Part shown: piece by piece, positions 41,066-49,202 of the stretch | Layout of the letters: the number at the start of each line of letters is the position of its first letter | Position numbering within the stretch: position 1 is the stretch's first letter | DNA from: Streptomyces sp. MBT53 | GTDB lineage: Bacteria > Actinomycetota > Actinomycetes > Streptomycetales > Streptomycetaceae | Direction of reading: 5' to 3' | DNA: 64,000 bases | NCBI RefSeq assembly: GCF_016654115.1 | Contig: NZ_JAEQAZ010000044.1 | Span: 1 to 64,000, forward strand | Translations under genes and position numbers: made by a program | The notes under the pieces: model-generated | The model's input: only the letters and a program-made list of their open reading frames with translations | Database searches by the model: none | Told to the model about the DNA's origin: nothing

Positions 41066-42226
41066 GTGAGCAAGCGACTGACCTGCGATGTCGTGGTCGT
41101 CGGAGCCGGAGTGGTGGGCGCGGCCTGCGCCCTCTACGCGGCCCGGGCAGGCCTCGATGTCGTCATCGTGGATCGCGGCCCGGTGTCCGGCGGCACGACC
41201 GGCGCCGGTGAGGGCAACCTGCTCGTCTCCGACAAGGAACCCGGCCCCGAACTCGACCTCGCCCTCCTCTCCGCCCGCCTGTGGACGCAACTCGCCGAGG
41301 AACTGGGGGAGTTCATCGAGTACGAGGCGAAAGGCGGCCTCGTCGTGGCCTCCACGCCCAGCGGGCTCACCGCCCTGGAACGCTTCGCCGAGCAGCAGCG
41401 CGCCGCCGGAGTCGTCGCGGAACCGGTCGACGCCGAGGCCCTGTACGAGCTCGAACCCCGCCTCGCCCCCGACCTCCCGGGCGGCGTGCACTACCCCCAG
41501 GACCGCCAGGTGATGCCCGCACTGGCCGCCGCCCACCTCGCCCGGGCGTCCGGCGCCCGCCTGCTCACCGGCCGCACGGTGACGGCTGTACTCCGCAAGG
41601 CCGATGGAACGGTCCAAGGCGTTCGCACCGCCCCCGGCGACATCCTCGCCCCGACCGTGATCAACGCAGCCGGCACCTGGGGCGGCGAACTCGCCGCCCT
41701 CGCAGGCGTCACCCTCCCCGTCCTCCCGCGCCGCGGCTTCGTCCTCGTCACCGAACCGCTCCCGCGCCTGATCCACCACAAGGTGTACGCCGCCGACTAC
41801 GTGGCCGACGTGGCCAGCGACTCGGCCGCCCTGCAGACCTCACCCGTCGTGGAGGGCACTGCCGCCGGGCCGGTCCTGATCGGCGCCAGCCGTGAACGCG
41901 TGGGCTTCGACCGGGAGTTCTCGCTGCCGGTCGTCCGGGCGCTGGCGGCGGGCGCGACCCGGCTGTTCCCGTTCCTGGCCGACGTACGGGCCATGCGCTC
42001 CTACCTCGGCTTCCGCCCCTACCTGCCGGACCACCTCCCCGCCATCGGCCTCGACCCCCGCGCCCCCGGCCTCGTCCACGCCTGCGGACACGAGGGCGCC
42101 GGCATCGGACTCGCCACCGGCACCGGGCACTTGATCGCCCAACTCCTCGGCGGCAAGACCCCCGACCTCGACATGACCCCCTTCCGCCCCGACCGCTTCC
42201 AGGACGACGACGAGGAGGTCGAATGA
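41066..42226 (+). CDS. FAD-dependent D-amino-acid/hydroxyproline dehydrogenase, DAO-type subunit
   Basis: 386 residues of the DadA/glycine oxidase type. N-terminal FAD-binding GAGVVG at 13-18, the TTGAGEGNLL segment that closes over FAD, and a C-terminal CGHEGAGIGLATGTG that returns to the cofactor. Followed in overlap by a [2Fe-2S] protein and an NAD/FAD-type subunit. This trio is the layout of the heteromeric D-hydroxyproline dehydrogenases, octopine/nopaline oxidases and HcnABC. With the epimerase and DapA-like genes downstream, oxidation of cis-4-hydroxy-D-proline is the likeliest role. Confidence 0.88.
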   Translation: MSKRLTCDVVVVGAGVVGAACALYAARAGLDVVIVDRGPVSGGTTGAGEGNLLVSDKEPGPELDLALLSARLWTQLAEELGEFIEYEAKGGLVVASTPSGLTALERFAEQQRAAGVVAEPVDAEALYELEPRLAPDLPGGVHYPQDRQVMPALAAAHLARASGARLLTGRTVTAVLRKADGTVQGVRTAPGDILAPTVINAAGTWGGELAALAGVTLPVLPRRGFVLVTEPLPRLIHHKVYAADYVADVASDSAALQTSPVVEGTAAGPVLIGASRERVGFDREFSLPVVRALAAGATRLFPFLADVRAMRSYLGFRPYLPDHLPAIGLDPRAPGLVHACGHEGAGIGLATGTGHLIAQLLGGKTPDLDMTPFRPDRFQDDDEEVE

Positions 42227-42531
42227 GATCCGGATCCCCACGAGACCTCGCCGACGCACACCCGGGACCGGCCTTCACGGTCACCCTGGACGGCCGCGAG
42301 ATCGAGTCAGCCCCCGGCCAGACCGTCGCCGCCGCACTCTGGTCGGCGGGCGTGACGTCCTGGCGCACCACCCGGACCGGAGGCGCGCCGCGCGGCGTCT
42401 TCTGCGGCATCGGCGTCTGCTACGACTGCCTCGTCACCGTCAACGACCGCCCGAACCAACGGGCCTGCCTGGTGCCGTTGCACCCGGGCGACGCCATCCG
42501 CACACAGGACGGAACGGGCCACGATGACTGA
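42223..42531 (+). CDS. [2Fe-2S] ferredoxin-like subunit of the amino-acid dehydrogenase
   Basis: 102 residues. The four cluster cysteines are Cys61, Cys66, Cys69 and Cys82 (FCGIGVCYDC, then RAC), as in the small subunit of HcnA/OoxA-like complexes. ATG overlaps the preceding stop by four bases and its end overlaps the next gene by eight, so the three subunits are co-translated. It carries electrons between the two flavin subunits. Confidence 0.9.
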   Translation: MRSGSPRDLADAHPGPAFTVTLDGREIESAPGQTVAAALWSAGVTSWRTTRTGGAPRGVFCGIGVCYDCLVTVNDRPNQRACLVPLHPGDAIRTQDGTGHDD

Positions 42532-43930
42532 CCGACCGCACCTCGCCGTGATCGGTGCGGGCCCGGCGGGACTCGCCGCCACCGTGGCCGCCGCGGCACA
42601 CGGCGTCCGCGTCACGCTGATCGACTCGGCCTCGCGGGCGGGCGGCCAGTTCTACCGACAGCCCGCCGCCGAACTGAACGCCCGCCGCCCGCAGGCCCTG
42701 CACCACCAGTGGCGGACGTGGGAGCGGCTCAGCGATTCCCTCGCACGACACGTGGAGGCAGGCCACGCAACCCACTTGACGGATCATCATGTCTGGTTCG
42801 TGGAGCGCCGGTTGGACCGCTTCACCGTGCACGCCCCGGTAGGTCCCGCACAGGAGCACCCGGTCGAGGTCCGTGCCGACGCCGTCCTCCTCGCCACCGG
42901 CGGCTACGAGAAGGTCCTCCCCTTCCCCGGCTGGACCCTCCCCGGAGTCCTCACCGCGGGCGGCGCCCAGGCCATGCTCAAGGGTTCCCTCGCCGTCCTG
43001 GGACGAACCGCCGTGGTCGCAGGGACCGGTCCACTCCTCCTCCCCGTGGCGACCGGTCTCGCCGCGGCCGGTGTCGAGGTGGCCGCGCTTGTCGAGTCCG
43101 CCGACCCCAAGGCGTTCCTACGACGGCCCCGAGCGCTCGTGGCGCAGCCCGGCAAGGTCGCCGAAGGTGCCCAGTACTCGGCCCAACTCCTGCGCCACCA
43201 CGTCAAGTTGCTCACCCGGCACACCGTCGTCGAGGCGCACGGCGACGAGCGGCTGGAAGCGGTGACCGTCGCAGCGCTCGACACCGACGGACGGGTCCGC
43301 CCGGGCACCGAACGGCGTCTCGCCTGCGACACCCTCGCCGTCGGCCACGGCATGCTCCCGCACACCGACCTCGCCGAGACCCTCGGCTGCGGGCTTGAAG
43401 GGCTCGCCGTCCGCGTCGACGACGAACAGCGCACCGACGTCCCCCGCGTCTGGGCGGCCGGCGAGACCACCGGCATCGGCGGCGCGGAACTCGCCCTTGC
43501 CGAGGGGCATATCGCGGGACGCTCGGCCGCCGCCCGTCTGACTGGTGCCGTACCCGACCCGCGTGAGTGGGCCACGGCCGCCAAGTCCCGTACGGGACTG
43601 CGGGAGTTCTTCGCCGCCCTCGACACCGTGTACGCGCCGCCCACCTGTTGGACCGATCTCGTCACCGACGACACGATCGTGTGCCGCTGCGAAGAGGTGA
43701 CCGGAGGCGCGATCCGCGAGGCCGTGGCCGGGCTCGGCGCCGGTGACGTACGCACCGTGAAGCTGCTGACGCGGGCCGGGATGGGCTGGTGCCAGGGGCG
43801 GATGTGCGGGCCCGCCGTCGCGGGGCTCGTCGGGTGCGAACTCACCCCGTCCCGGCGGCCGTTCGCGCGGCCCGTGCCGCTCGGCGTGCTGGCGCACGCC
43901 GGTGAGACCGAGGACGACGAGCACCAATGA
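42524..43930 (+). CDS. NAD(P)/FAD-type subunit of the dehydrogenase with C-terminal Fe-S domain
   Basis: 468 residues. FAD-binding GAGPAG at 11-16, a disulfide-reductase-like fold with a second nucleotide region (VAGTGPLLLPVATGLAAAG), and a C-terminal BFD-like [2Fe-2S] domain with Cys387 and Cys389 (CRCEEVTGGAIREAV) plus GMGWCQGRMCG near 420-428. This matches the alpha subunit of hydroxyproline dehydrogenase and opine oxidase complexes. The stop lies 41 bp before the DapA-like start; a TGACATGTCA palindrome sits at that junction. Confidence 0.9.
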   Translation: MTDRPHLAVIGAGPAGLAATVAAAAHGVRVTLIDSASRAGGQFYRQPAAELNARRPQALHHQWRTWERLSDSLARHVEAGHATHLTDHHVWFVERRLDRFTVHAPVGPAQEHPVEVRADAVLLATGGYEKVLPFPGWTLPGVLTAGGAQAMLKGSLAVLGRTAVVAGTGPLLLPVATGLAAAGVEVAALVESADPKAFLRRPRALVAQPGKVAEGAQYSAQLLRHHVKLLTRHTVVEAHGDERLEAVTVAALDTDGRVRPGTERRLACDTLAVGHGMLPHTDLAETLGCGLEGLAVRVDDEQRTDVPRVWAAGETTGIGGAELALAEGHIAGRSAAARLTGAVPDPREWATAAKSRTGLREFFAALDTVYAPPTCWTDLVTDDTIVCRCEEVTGGAIREAVAGLGAGDVRTVKLLTRAGMGWCQGRMCGPAVAGLVGCELTPSRRPFARPVPLGVLAHAGETEDDEHQ

Positions 43931-43971
43931 CATGTCACACCCCATTGCCCCCCATTGAGATGAGGCGCTCC

Positions 43972-44868
43972 ATGACCACCACCCCGAACCGTCCCTGGCG
44001 CGGCGTTCTCGTCGCCACCGCGCTTCCGCTGACCGACGAACTCGCCGTCGATTACGACAAGTTCGCCGAGCACTGCGCCTGGCTGGTCGACAACGGCTGC
44101 GACGGTGTCGTACCGAACGGCTCGCTCGGCGAGTACCAGGTGCTCACCCCGGAGGAACGGTCCAAAGTCGTCGAGACAGCCGTCGCCGCGATCGGCGGCG
44201 CGCGGGTGATGCCCGGTGTCGCCGCCTACGGCTCCGCCGAGTCCCGCCGTTGGGCCGAGCAGGCCCGCGACGCCGGCTGCGCCTCCGTGATGCTGCTGCC
44301 GCCCAACGCCTACCGCGCCGACGAGCGTTCGGTCCTCGCGCACTACGCGGAGGTCGCGAAGGCGGGCGTGCCGATCGTGGCGTACAACAACCCCATCGAC
44401 ACCAAGGTCGACCTGGTGCCCGAACTCCTCGCCAAGCTGCACGGCGAGGGGTACATCCACGCCGTGAAGGAGTTCTCCGGTGATGTCCGCCGCGCCTACC
44501 AGCTCGCCGAACTCGCGCCGGAACTCGACCTGTTGATCGGCGCCGACGACGTCCTGCTGGAGCTGGCGCTCGCAGGTGCGAAGGGCTGGGTCGCCGGATA
44601 CCCGAACGCGCTGCCCGCTGCGAGCGTCGAGCTCTACCACGCGGCCGTCGACGGCGACCTGGCCACCGCGAAGAAGCTCTACGAGCAGCTGCACCCGCTG
44701 CTGCGCTGGGACTCCAAGGTCGAGTTCGTGCAGGCCATCAAGCTGTCCATGGACATCGTCGGACGACACGGCGGACCGGTGCGCCCGCCGCGCGTCCCGC
44801 TGCTGCGCGAGCAGGAGGTTGTCGTGCGCGCCGCCACCGAGAAGGCGGTCGCGGCCGGACTCGCGTAA
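43972..44868 (+). CDS. DapA-family lyase/deaminase, probable 1-pyrroline-4-hydroxy-2-carboxylate deaminase
   Basis: 298 residues from ATG 43972 (GAGG six bases upstream). A class I aldolase fold with the Schiff-base Lys166 (IHAVKEFSGD) and Tyr138 (VAYNNPID). Position next to a three-subunit dehydrogenase and a hydroxyproline-type epimerase matches the enzyme that deaminates and dehydrates pyrroline-4-hydroxy-2-carboxylate to 2-oxoglutarate semialdehyde. DapA-family sequences are hard to separate by eye, so the specific reaction rests on context. Confidence 0.85.
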   Translation: MTTTPNRPWRGVLVATALPLTDELAVDYDKFAEHCAWLVDNGCDGVVPNGSLGEYQVLTPEERSKVVETAVAAIGGARVMPGVAAYGSAESRRWAEQARDAGCASVMLLPPNAYRADERSVLAHYAEVAKAGVPIVAYNNPIDTKVDLVPELLAKLHGEGYIHAVKEFSGDVRRAYQLAELAPELDLLIGADDVLLELALAGAKGWVAGYPNALPAASVELYHAAVDGDLATAKKLYEQLHPLLRWDSKVEFVQAIKLSMDIVGRHGGPVRPPRVPLLREQEVVVRAATEKAVAAGLA

Positions 44869-44904
44869 GTACCCTCGCATCGGCACCGATCCACCAGGAG
44901 CGTC

Positions 44905-45906
44905 ATGCGCAGCAAACTCGTCCTGCACGCCGTCGACTCGCACACCGAGGGCATGCCGACTCGGGTGATCACCGGCGGCATCGGCGCCATCCCCGGCGCG
45001 ACGATGAACGAGCGGCGGCTGTACTTCCGCGAACACCGCGACCACATCCGGCAGTTCCTAATGAACGAGCCGCGCGGCCACTCCGCGATGAGCGGCGCGA
45101 TCCTGCAGCCGCCCACCCGCCCCGACTGCGACTGGGGCGTCGTCTACATCGAGGTCTCCGGCTATCTCCCGATGTGCGGGCACGGCACGATCGGTGTGGC
45201 CACCGTGCTCGTCGAGACGGGCATGGTCGAGGTCGTCGAGCCGGTCACCACGATCCGCCTCGACACCCCGGCGGGACTCGTCGTCGCCGAGGTCGCGGTC
45301 GAGAACGGCGCCGCGAAGAACGTCACTCTCAAGAACGTCCCGTCGTTCTCCGTCGGCCTCGACCGCAAGATCGCACTCGCCGACGGGCGGACGGTGACAT
45401 ACGACATGGCGTACGGCGGCAACTTCTACGCCATTCTGCCGCTGGACCAGTTCGAGCTGCCCTTCGACCGGTCCCGCAAGGACGACATCATCAAGGCCGG
45501 CCTGTCCCTCATGGAGGCGATCAACGACCGGGACGAGCCCGTCCACCCGGAGGACCGGTCCATTCGCGGTTGCCATCACGTCCACCTGTACGCGTCCGAC
45601 GCGACCGCCCGGCTCTCGCGGCACGCGATGGCGATCCACCCCGGCTGGTTCGACCGCTCGCCCTGCGGCACGGGCACCAGTGCCCGCATGGCGCAGCTCC
45701 ACGCGCGCGGTGAACTCCCGCTGCACACCGAGTTCGTGAACGAGTCCTTCATCGGCACCCGGTTCACCGGACGGCTCCTCGGCACCACCGAGGTCGCCGG
45801 GGTTCCCGCCGTACTTCCCAGCTTCACCGGCCGCGCCTGGATCACCGGCACCGCACAGTACTCGCTCGATCCCACCGATCCGTTCCCGGGCGGGTTCATC
45901 CTCTAG
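44905..45906 (+). CDS. Proline-racemase-family epimerase (4-hydroxyproline 2-epimerase type)
   Basis: 333 residues. Both catalytic cysteines of the racemase/epimerase class are present: Cys91 in LPMCGHGTIGVAT and Cys254 in RSPCGTGTSARMA. The presence of both argues for epimerisation, not for the trans-3-hydroxyproline dehydratase members, which have Ser or Thr at one position. It would convert trans-4-hydroxy-L-proline, or its betaine, to the cis-D form that the dehydrogenase oxidises. ATG preceded by AGGAGCGTC. Confidence 0.9.
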   Translation: MRSKLVLHAVDSHTEGMPTRVITGGIGAIPGATMNERRLYFREHRDHIRQFLMNEPRGHSAMSGAILQPPTRPDCDWGVVYIEVSGYLPMCGHGTIGVATVLVETGMVEVVEPVTTIRLDTPAGLVVAEVAVENGAAKNVTLKNVPSFSVGLDRKIALADGRTVTYDMAYGGNFYAILPLDQFELPFDRSRKDDIIKAGLSLMEAINDRDEPVHPEDRSIRGCHHVHLYASDATARLSRHAMAIHPGWFDRSPCGTGTSARMAQLHARGELPLHTEFVNESFIGTRFTGRLLGTTEVAGVPAVLPSFTGRAWITGTAQYSLDPTDPFPGGFIL

Positions 45907-45911
45907 CCCGG

Positions 45912-45935
45912 GGATAATGGTGGGTCACGCGTGAC
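45912..45935 (+). promoter_or_regulatory. Promoter/operator of the second GntR gene
   Basis: GATAAT at 45912-45917 is a good -10 match. The perfect 12-bp palindrome GTCACGCGTGAC at 45924-45935 would lie at the transcription start, as expected for an autorepressor. The right half continues into GTGACAT (45931-45937), shared with the dehydrogenase promoter. Confidence 0.5.
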
Positions 45936-45964
45936 ATTGCACCACTTGTACACCAGGAGATTCG

Positions 45965-46657
45965 ATGGCCGTCCAGCGCACCGGCGCCCCGCCCACCCAC
46001 GCACCGGATCTGCCCGCGCTGGGCGGGAAGAGCAGTTACCGCGAGCGGGTCGCCGACGCGCTCAGGGCCGCGATGGTCGCGGGGGAGCTGCGGCCCGGCG
46101 AGGTGTACTCCGCGCCGACGCTCGCCGCCCGCTTCGGCGTCTCGGCCACACCGGTGCGCGAGGCCATGCTCGACCTCGCCAAGGAGGGGCTGGTCGACAC
46201 CGTCCCGAACAAGGGGTTCCGGGTCACCGCGGTCTCCGAGAAGCAGCTCGACGAGTACACCCACGTCCGCGCCCTGATCGAGATCCCCACGGTGGTGGGG
46301 CTGGCCGGGACCGCCGACCCCGTCTCGCTGGAGGCGCTGCGGCCCGCCGCCCGCGAGATCGTCCACGCGGCCGTGGCCGGTGACCTCATCGCGTACGTCG
46401 AGGCCGACACCCGCTTCCATCTCGGGCTGCTCGCCCTGGCCGGCAACGCCCATCTCGTCGAGGTCGTCGGCGATCTGCGCAAGCGGTCCCGCCTCTACGG
46501 ACTCACCGCCCTCGTCAAGGAGGGACGCCTGCTGGCCTCCGCCCAGGAGCACCTGGACCTCCTGGACGCGCTGTTGGACCGTGACAAGCGGGCCGTGCGC
46601 GAGATCATGACCCGCCACCTGGGACATGTCCGCGGTCTGTGGGCCGCGCACGACTGA
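45965..46657 (+). CDS. GntR-family regulator (FCD subfamily), likely hydroxyproline-locus regulator
   Basis: 230 residues. Winged HTH at about 20-85 (GEVYSAPTLAARFGVSATPV, then REAMLDLAKEGLV), then an FCD domain with metal/ligand positions in ADTRFHLGLLALAGN and the C-terminal EIMTRHLGHV. It is the last gene of the catabolic run, 58 bp after the epimerase, with its own promoter and palindrome. Likely represses the epimerase/dehydrogenase genes until the inducer is present. Confidence 0.88.
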   Translation: MAVQRTGAPPTHAPDLPALGGKSSYRERVADALRAAMVAGELRPGEVYSAPTLAARFGVSATPVREAMLDLAKEGLVDTVPNKGFRVTAVSEKQLDEYTHVRALIEIPTVVGLAGTADPVSLEALRPAAREIVHAAVAGDLIAYVEADTRFHLGLLALAGNAHLVEVVGDLRKRSRLYGLTALVKEGRLLASAQEHLDLLDALLDRDKRAVREIMTRHLGHVRGLWAAHD

Positions 46658-46690
46658 CATCGGGGTCGTGACGCGGTGAACCAGTTCCGG

Positions 46691-46743
46691 TCACTTGCCC
46701 CATGGCGCAAACCACTTGCGTCACTTGCGCTATTCTTGCGCAC
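46691..46743 (+). promoter_or_regulatory. LacI promoter with repeated CTTGCG boxes
   Basis: ACTTGCCC (46693-46700), ACTTGCG (46714-46720), ACTTGCG (46723-46729) and TCTTGCG (46734-46740) repeat through the region, with an inverted GCGCAA at 46705-46710. Direct TTGC repeats of this kind are characteristic of MalR/Reg1 control in Streptomyces. TATTCT at 46731-46736 is a possible -10; the ATG follows seven bases later with no ribosome-binding site, so the message may be leaderless. Confidence 0.5.
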
Positions 46744-47742
46744 ATGACGCGACGACTTGCTGAGGTGGCGAAGAAGGTCGGGGTCAGCGAGGCCACGGTC
46801 AGCCGGGTACTCAACGGCAAACCCGGAGTCTCCGACTCGACCCGGCAGTCGGTGCTGTCGGCCCTGGACGTCCTCGGCTACGAGCGGCCCACCCAGCTGC
46901 GCGGTGAACGCGCGCGACTGGTGGGCCTGGTGCTGCCCGAGCTGCAGAACCCCATCTTCCCCGCCTTCGCCGAGGTGATCGGCGGCGCGCTCGCCCAACT
47001 CGGCCTCACGCCCGTGCTCTGCACCCAGACCAAGGGCGGGGTCTCCGAGGCCGACTATGTGACGCTGCTGCTGCAACAGCAGGTCTCCGGCGTCGTGTTC
47101 GCCGGTGGCCTCTACGCCCAGGCGGACGCGCCACACGACCACTACCGGCTGCTCGCCGAGCGCAACATCCCGGTCGTCCTGCTCAACGCGGCCATCGACC
47201 ACCTCGGTTTCCCCGCCGTCTCCTGCGACGACGCGGTCGCCGTCGAGCAGGCCTGGCGCCACCTCGCCTCCCTCGGTCACGAGCGCATCGGGCTGGTCCT
47301 CGGTCCCGCCGACCACATGCCGTCGGCACGGAAGTTGACCGCAGCGCGGGCCCTGTCCCCGGACCTGCCCGACGAGTTCGTGGCGCGCGCCATCTTCTCC
47401 ATCGAGGGCGGCCACGCGGCGGCCTCCCGGCTGATCGACCGCGGTGTCACCGGCATCATCTGCGCCAGCGACCCGCTCGCGCTCGGCGCGGTAAGGGCCG
47501 CCCGCCGCAAGGGACTTGACGTCCCGTCACAGATTTCCGTCGTCGGTTACGACGACTCCGCGTTCATGAACTGTACCGAGCCCCCGCTGACCACCGTCCG
47601 CCAGCCCATCGAGGCCATGGGCCGCGCCGCCGTCGAGCTCCTGAACTCACAGGTCGGCGGCGCCGTCGTACCCGCCGAAGAGCTGCTCTTCGAACCGGAA
47701 CTGGTGGTCCGCGGTTCCACCGCGCAAGCCCCGCGCAGCTGA
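46744..47742 (+). CDS. LacI-family regulator of the alpha-glucoside locus
   Basis: 332 residues from ATG 46744. The N-terminal HTH is LAEVAKKVGVSEATVSRVLN with hinge LGYERPTQL, followed by a periplasmic-binding-protein-like sensor domain (VGLVLPELQNPIFPAFAEVI to the end). It resembles MalR-type regulators. The TTGCG boxes lie at its own promoter; a single CTTGCGG also lies before the solute-binding gene. In S. coelicolor, malR is divergent from malEFG, whereas here it points the same way as the transporter. Confidence 0.9.
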   Translation: MTRRLAEVAKKVGVSEATVSRVLNGKPGVSDSTRQSVLSALDVLGYERPTQLRGERARLVGLVLPELQNPIFPAFAEVIGGALAQLGLTPVLCTQTKGGVSEADYVTLLLQQQVSGVVFAGGLYAQADAPHDHYRLLAERNIPVVLLNAAIDHLGFPAVSCDDAVAVEQAWRHLASLGHERIGLVLGPADHMPSARKLTAARALSPDLPDEFVARAIFSIEGGHAAASRLIDRGVTGIICASDPLALGAVRAARRKGLDVPSQISVVGYDDSAFMNCTEPPLTTVRQPIEAMGRAAVELLNSQVGGAVVPAEELLFEPELVVRGSTAQAPRS

Positions 47743-47851
47743 CAGGCGCCCTGCTGTCGAATAATTACAGATTCTGCGCGACATCTTGCGGAGAGATGTC
47801 GGCGGTGCTTGAGTGTGGGCGCCCACCGCTCCTGCCCAGAGGGGTCCACCG

Positions 47852-49198
47852 ATGAGAAGCACCGGGTTCCGCCGTACCTTCGCCGCGATCGGCGTCTGTT
47901 CTCTCGCGCTCACCGCCGCCGCCTGCGGGTCCGGCGACGACTCGGCGAGCGGCAAGACACGCATCACGGTCAACTGCGAGCCGCCCAAGAGCGCCAAGGT
48001 CGACCGCAAGTTCTTCGACTCCGATGTCGCGGCCTTCGAGAAGAAGAACCCGGACATCGACGTCGTCACCCACGACGCGTTCCCCTGCCAGGACCCGAAG
48101 ACCTTCGACGCCAAACTCGCCGGCGGCCAGATGGAGGACGTGTTCTACACGTACTTCACCGACGCCAAGCACGTAGTGGACATCAACCAGGCGGCCGATC
48201 TCACGCCGTACATCAAGGAGTTGAAGAGCTACGACACTCTTCAGCAGCAGCTGCGCGACATCTACACCGTCGACGGCAAGATCTACGGCATTCCGCGCAC
48301 CGGCTACTCGATGGGCCTGATCTACAACCGCAAGCTCTTCCAGCAGGCCGGCCTCGACCCCGACAAGGCACCGACGACCTGGGCCGAGGTCCGCGCCGAC
48401 GCCAAGAAGATCGCCGCGCTCGGCAACGGCACCATCGGCTACGCCGACTACAGCGCCCAGAACCAAGGGGGTTGGCACTTCACCGCCGAGATGTACTCAC
48501 AGGGCGGCGACGTCGTCAGCGCCGACGGCAAGAAGGCCACCATCGACACCCCGCAGGGCCACGCCGTGCTGCAGAACCTGCACGACATGCGCTGGACCGA
48601 CAACTCGATGGGCAGCAAGCAGCTCCTCGTCATCAACGACGTGCAGCAGCTGATGGGTTCGGGCAAGCTCGGCATGTACCTCTCCGCCCCGGACAACATC
48701 CCGATCCTGGTCAAGGAGAAGGGCGGCAACTACGACGACCTCGCCCTCGGCCCGATGCCCGGCGGCCAGGGCACGCTCATCGGCGGCGACGGCTACATGT
48801 TCAACAAGCACGACACGCCCGCCCAGATCCGCGCCGGCCTCAAGTGGCTCGACAGCATGTTCCTCACCCCGGGCAGCGGCTTCCTCGGCGACTACGCCCG
48901 CGCCAAAGCGGCCAACGCGCCCGTCGGACTGCCTGAACCGCGCCTGTTCACCGGCGCCGCCGACGCCAAGGACCAGCAGGTCAAGAAGGCCAACTCCAAT
49001 GTCCCGGTGCAGAATTACCAGGCCTTCCTGGACGGCAACCAGTCCCTCCAGATGAAGATCGAGCCGCCGGACGCCCAGCAGATCTACTCCGTCCTCGACT
49101 CGGCCGTCTCCGCCGTCCTCACCAAGAAGGACGCGAACATCGACCAACTCCTCAAGGACGCCTCCGGAAAGATCGACGGCATCCTGGCCCGGGGCTGA
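47852..49198 (+). CDS. ABC oligosaccharide-binding lipoprotein
   Basis: 448 residues, ATG preceded by AGAGGGG. Sec signal with lipobox LTAAAC, lipidated Cys25. Two-lobe solute-binding family 1 features: VFYTYFTDAKHVVDINQAAD, YGIPRTGYSMGLIYNRKLF and LIGGDGYMFNKHD. Adjacent GH13 enzyme and LacI regulator indicate an alpha-glucoside ligand (maltose, trehalose, isomaltose or nigerose series); sequence alone does not decide. Confidence 0.92.
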   Translation: MRSTGFRRTFAAIGVCSLALTAAACGSGDDSASGKTRITVNCEPPKSAKVDRKFFDSDVAAFEKKNPDIDVVTHDAFPCQDPKTFDAKLAGGQMEDVFYTYFTDAKHVVDINQAADLTPYIKELKSYDTLQQQLRDIYTVDGKIYGIPRTGYSMGLIYNRKLFQQAGLDPDKAPTTWAEVRADAKKIAALGNGTIGYADYSAQNQGGWHFTAEMYSQGGDVVSADGKKATIDTPQGHAVLQNLHDMRWTDNSMGSKQLLVINDVQQLMGSGKLGMYLSAPDNIPILVKEKGGNYDDLALGPMPGGQGTLIGGDGYMFNKHDTPAQIRAGLKWLDSMFLTPGSGFLGDYARAKAANAPVGLPEPRLFTGAADAKDQQVKKANSNVPVQNYQAFLDGNQSLQMKIEPPDAQQIYSVLDSAVSAVLTKKDANIDQLLKDASGKIDGILARG

Positions 49199-49202
49199 CC
49201 CG

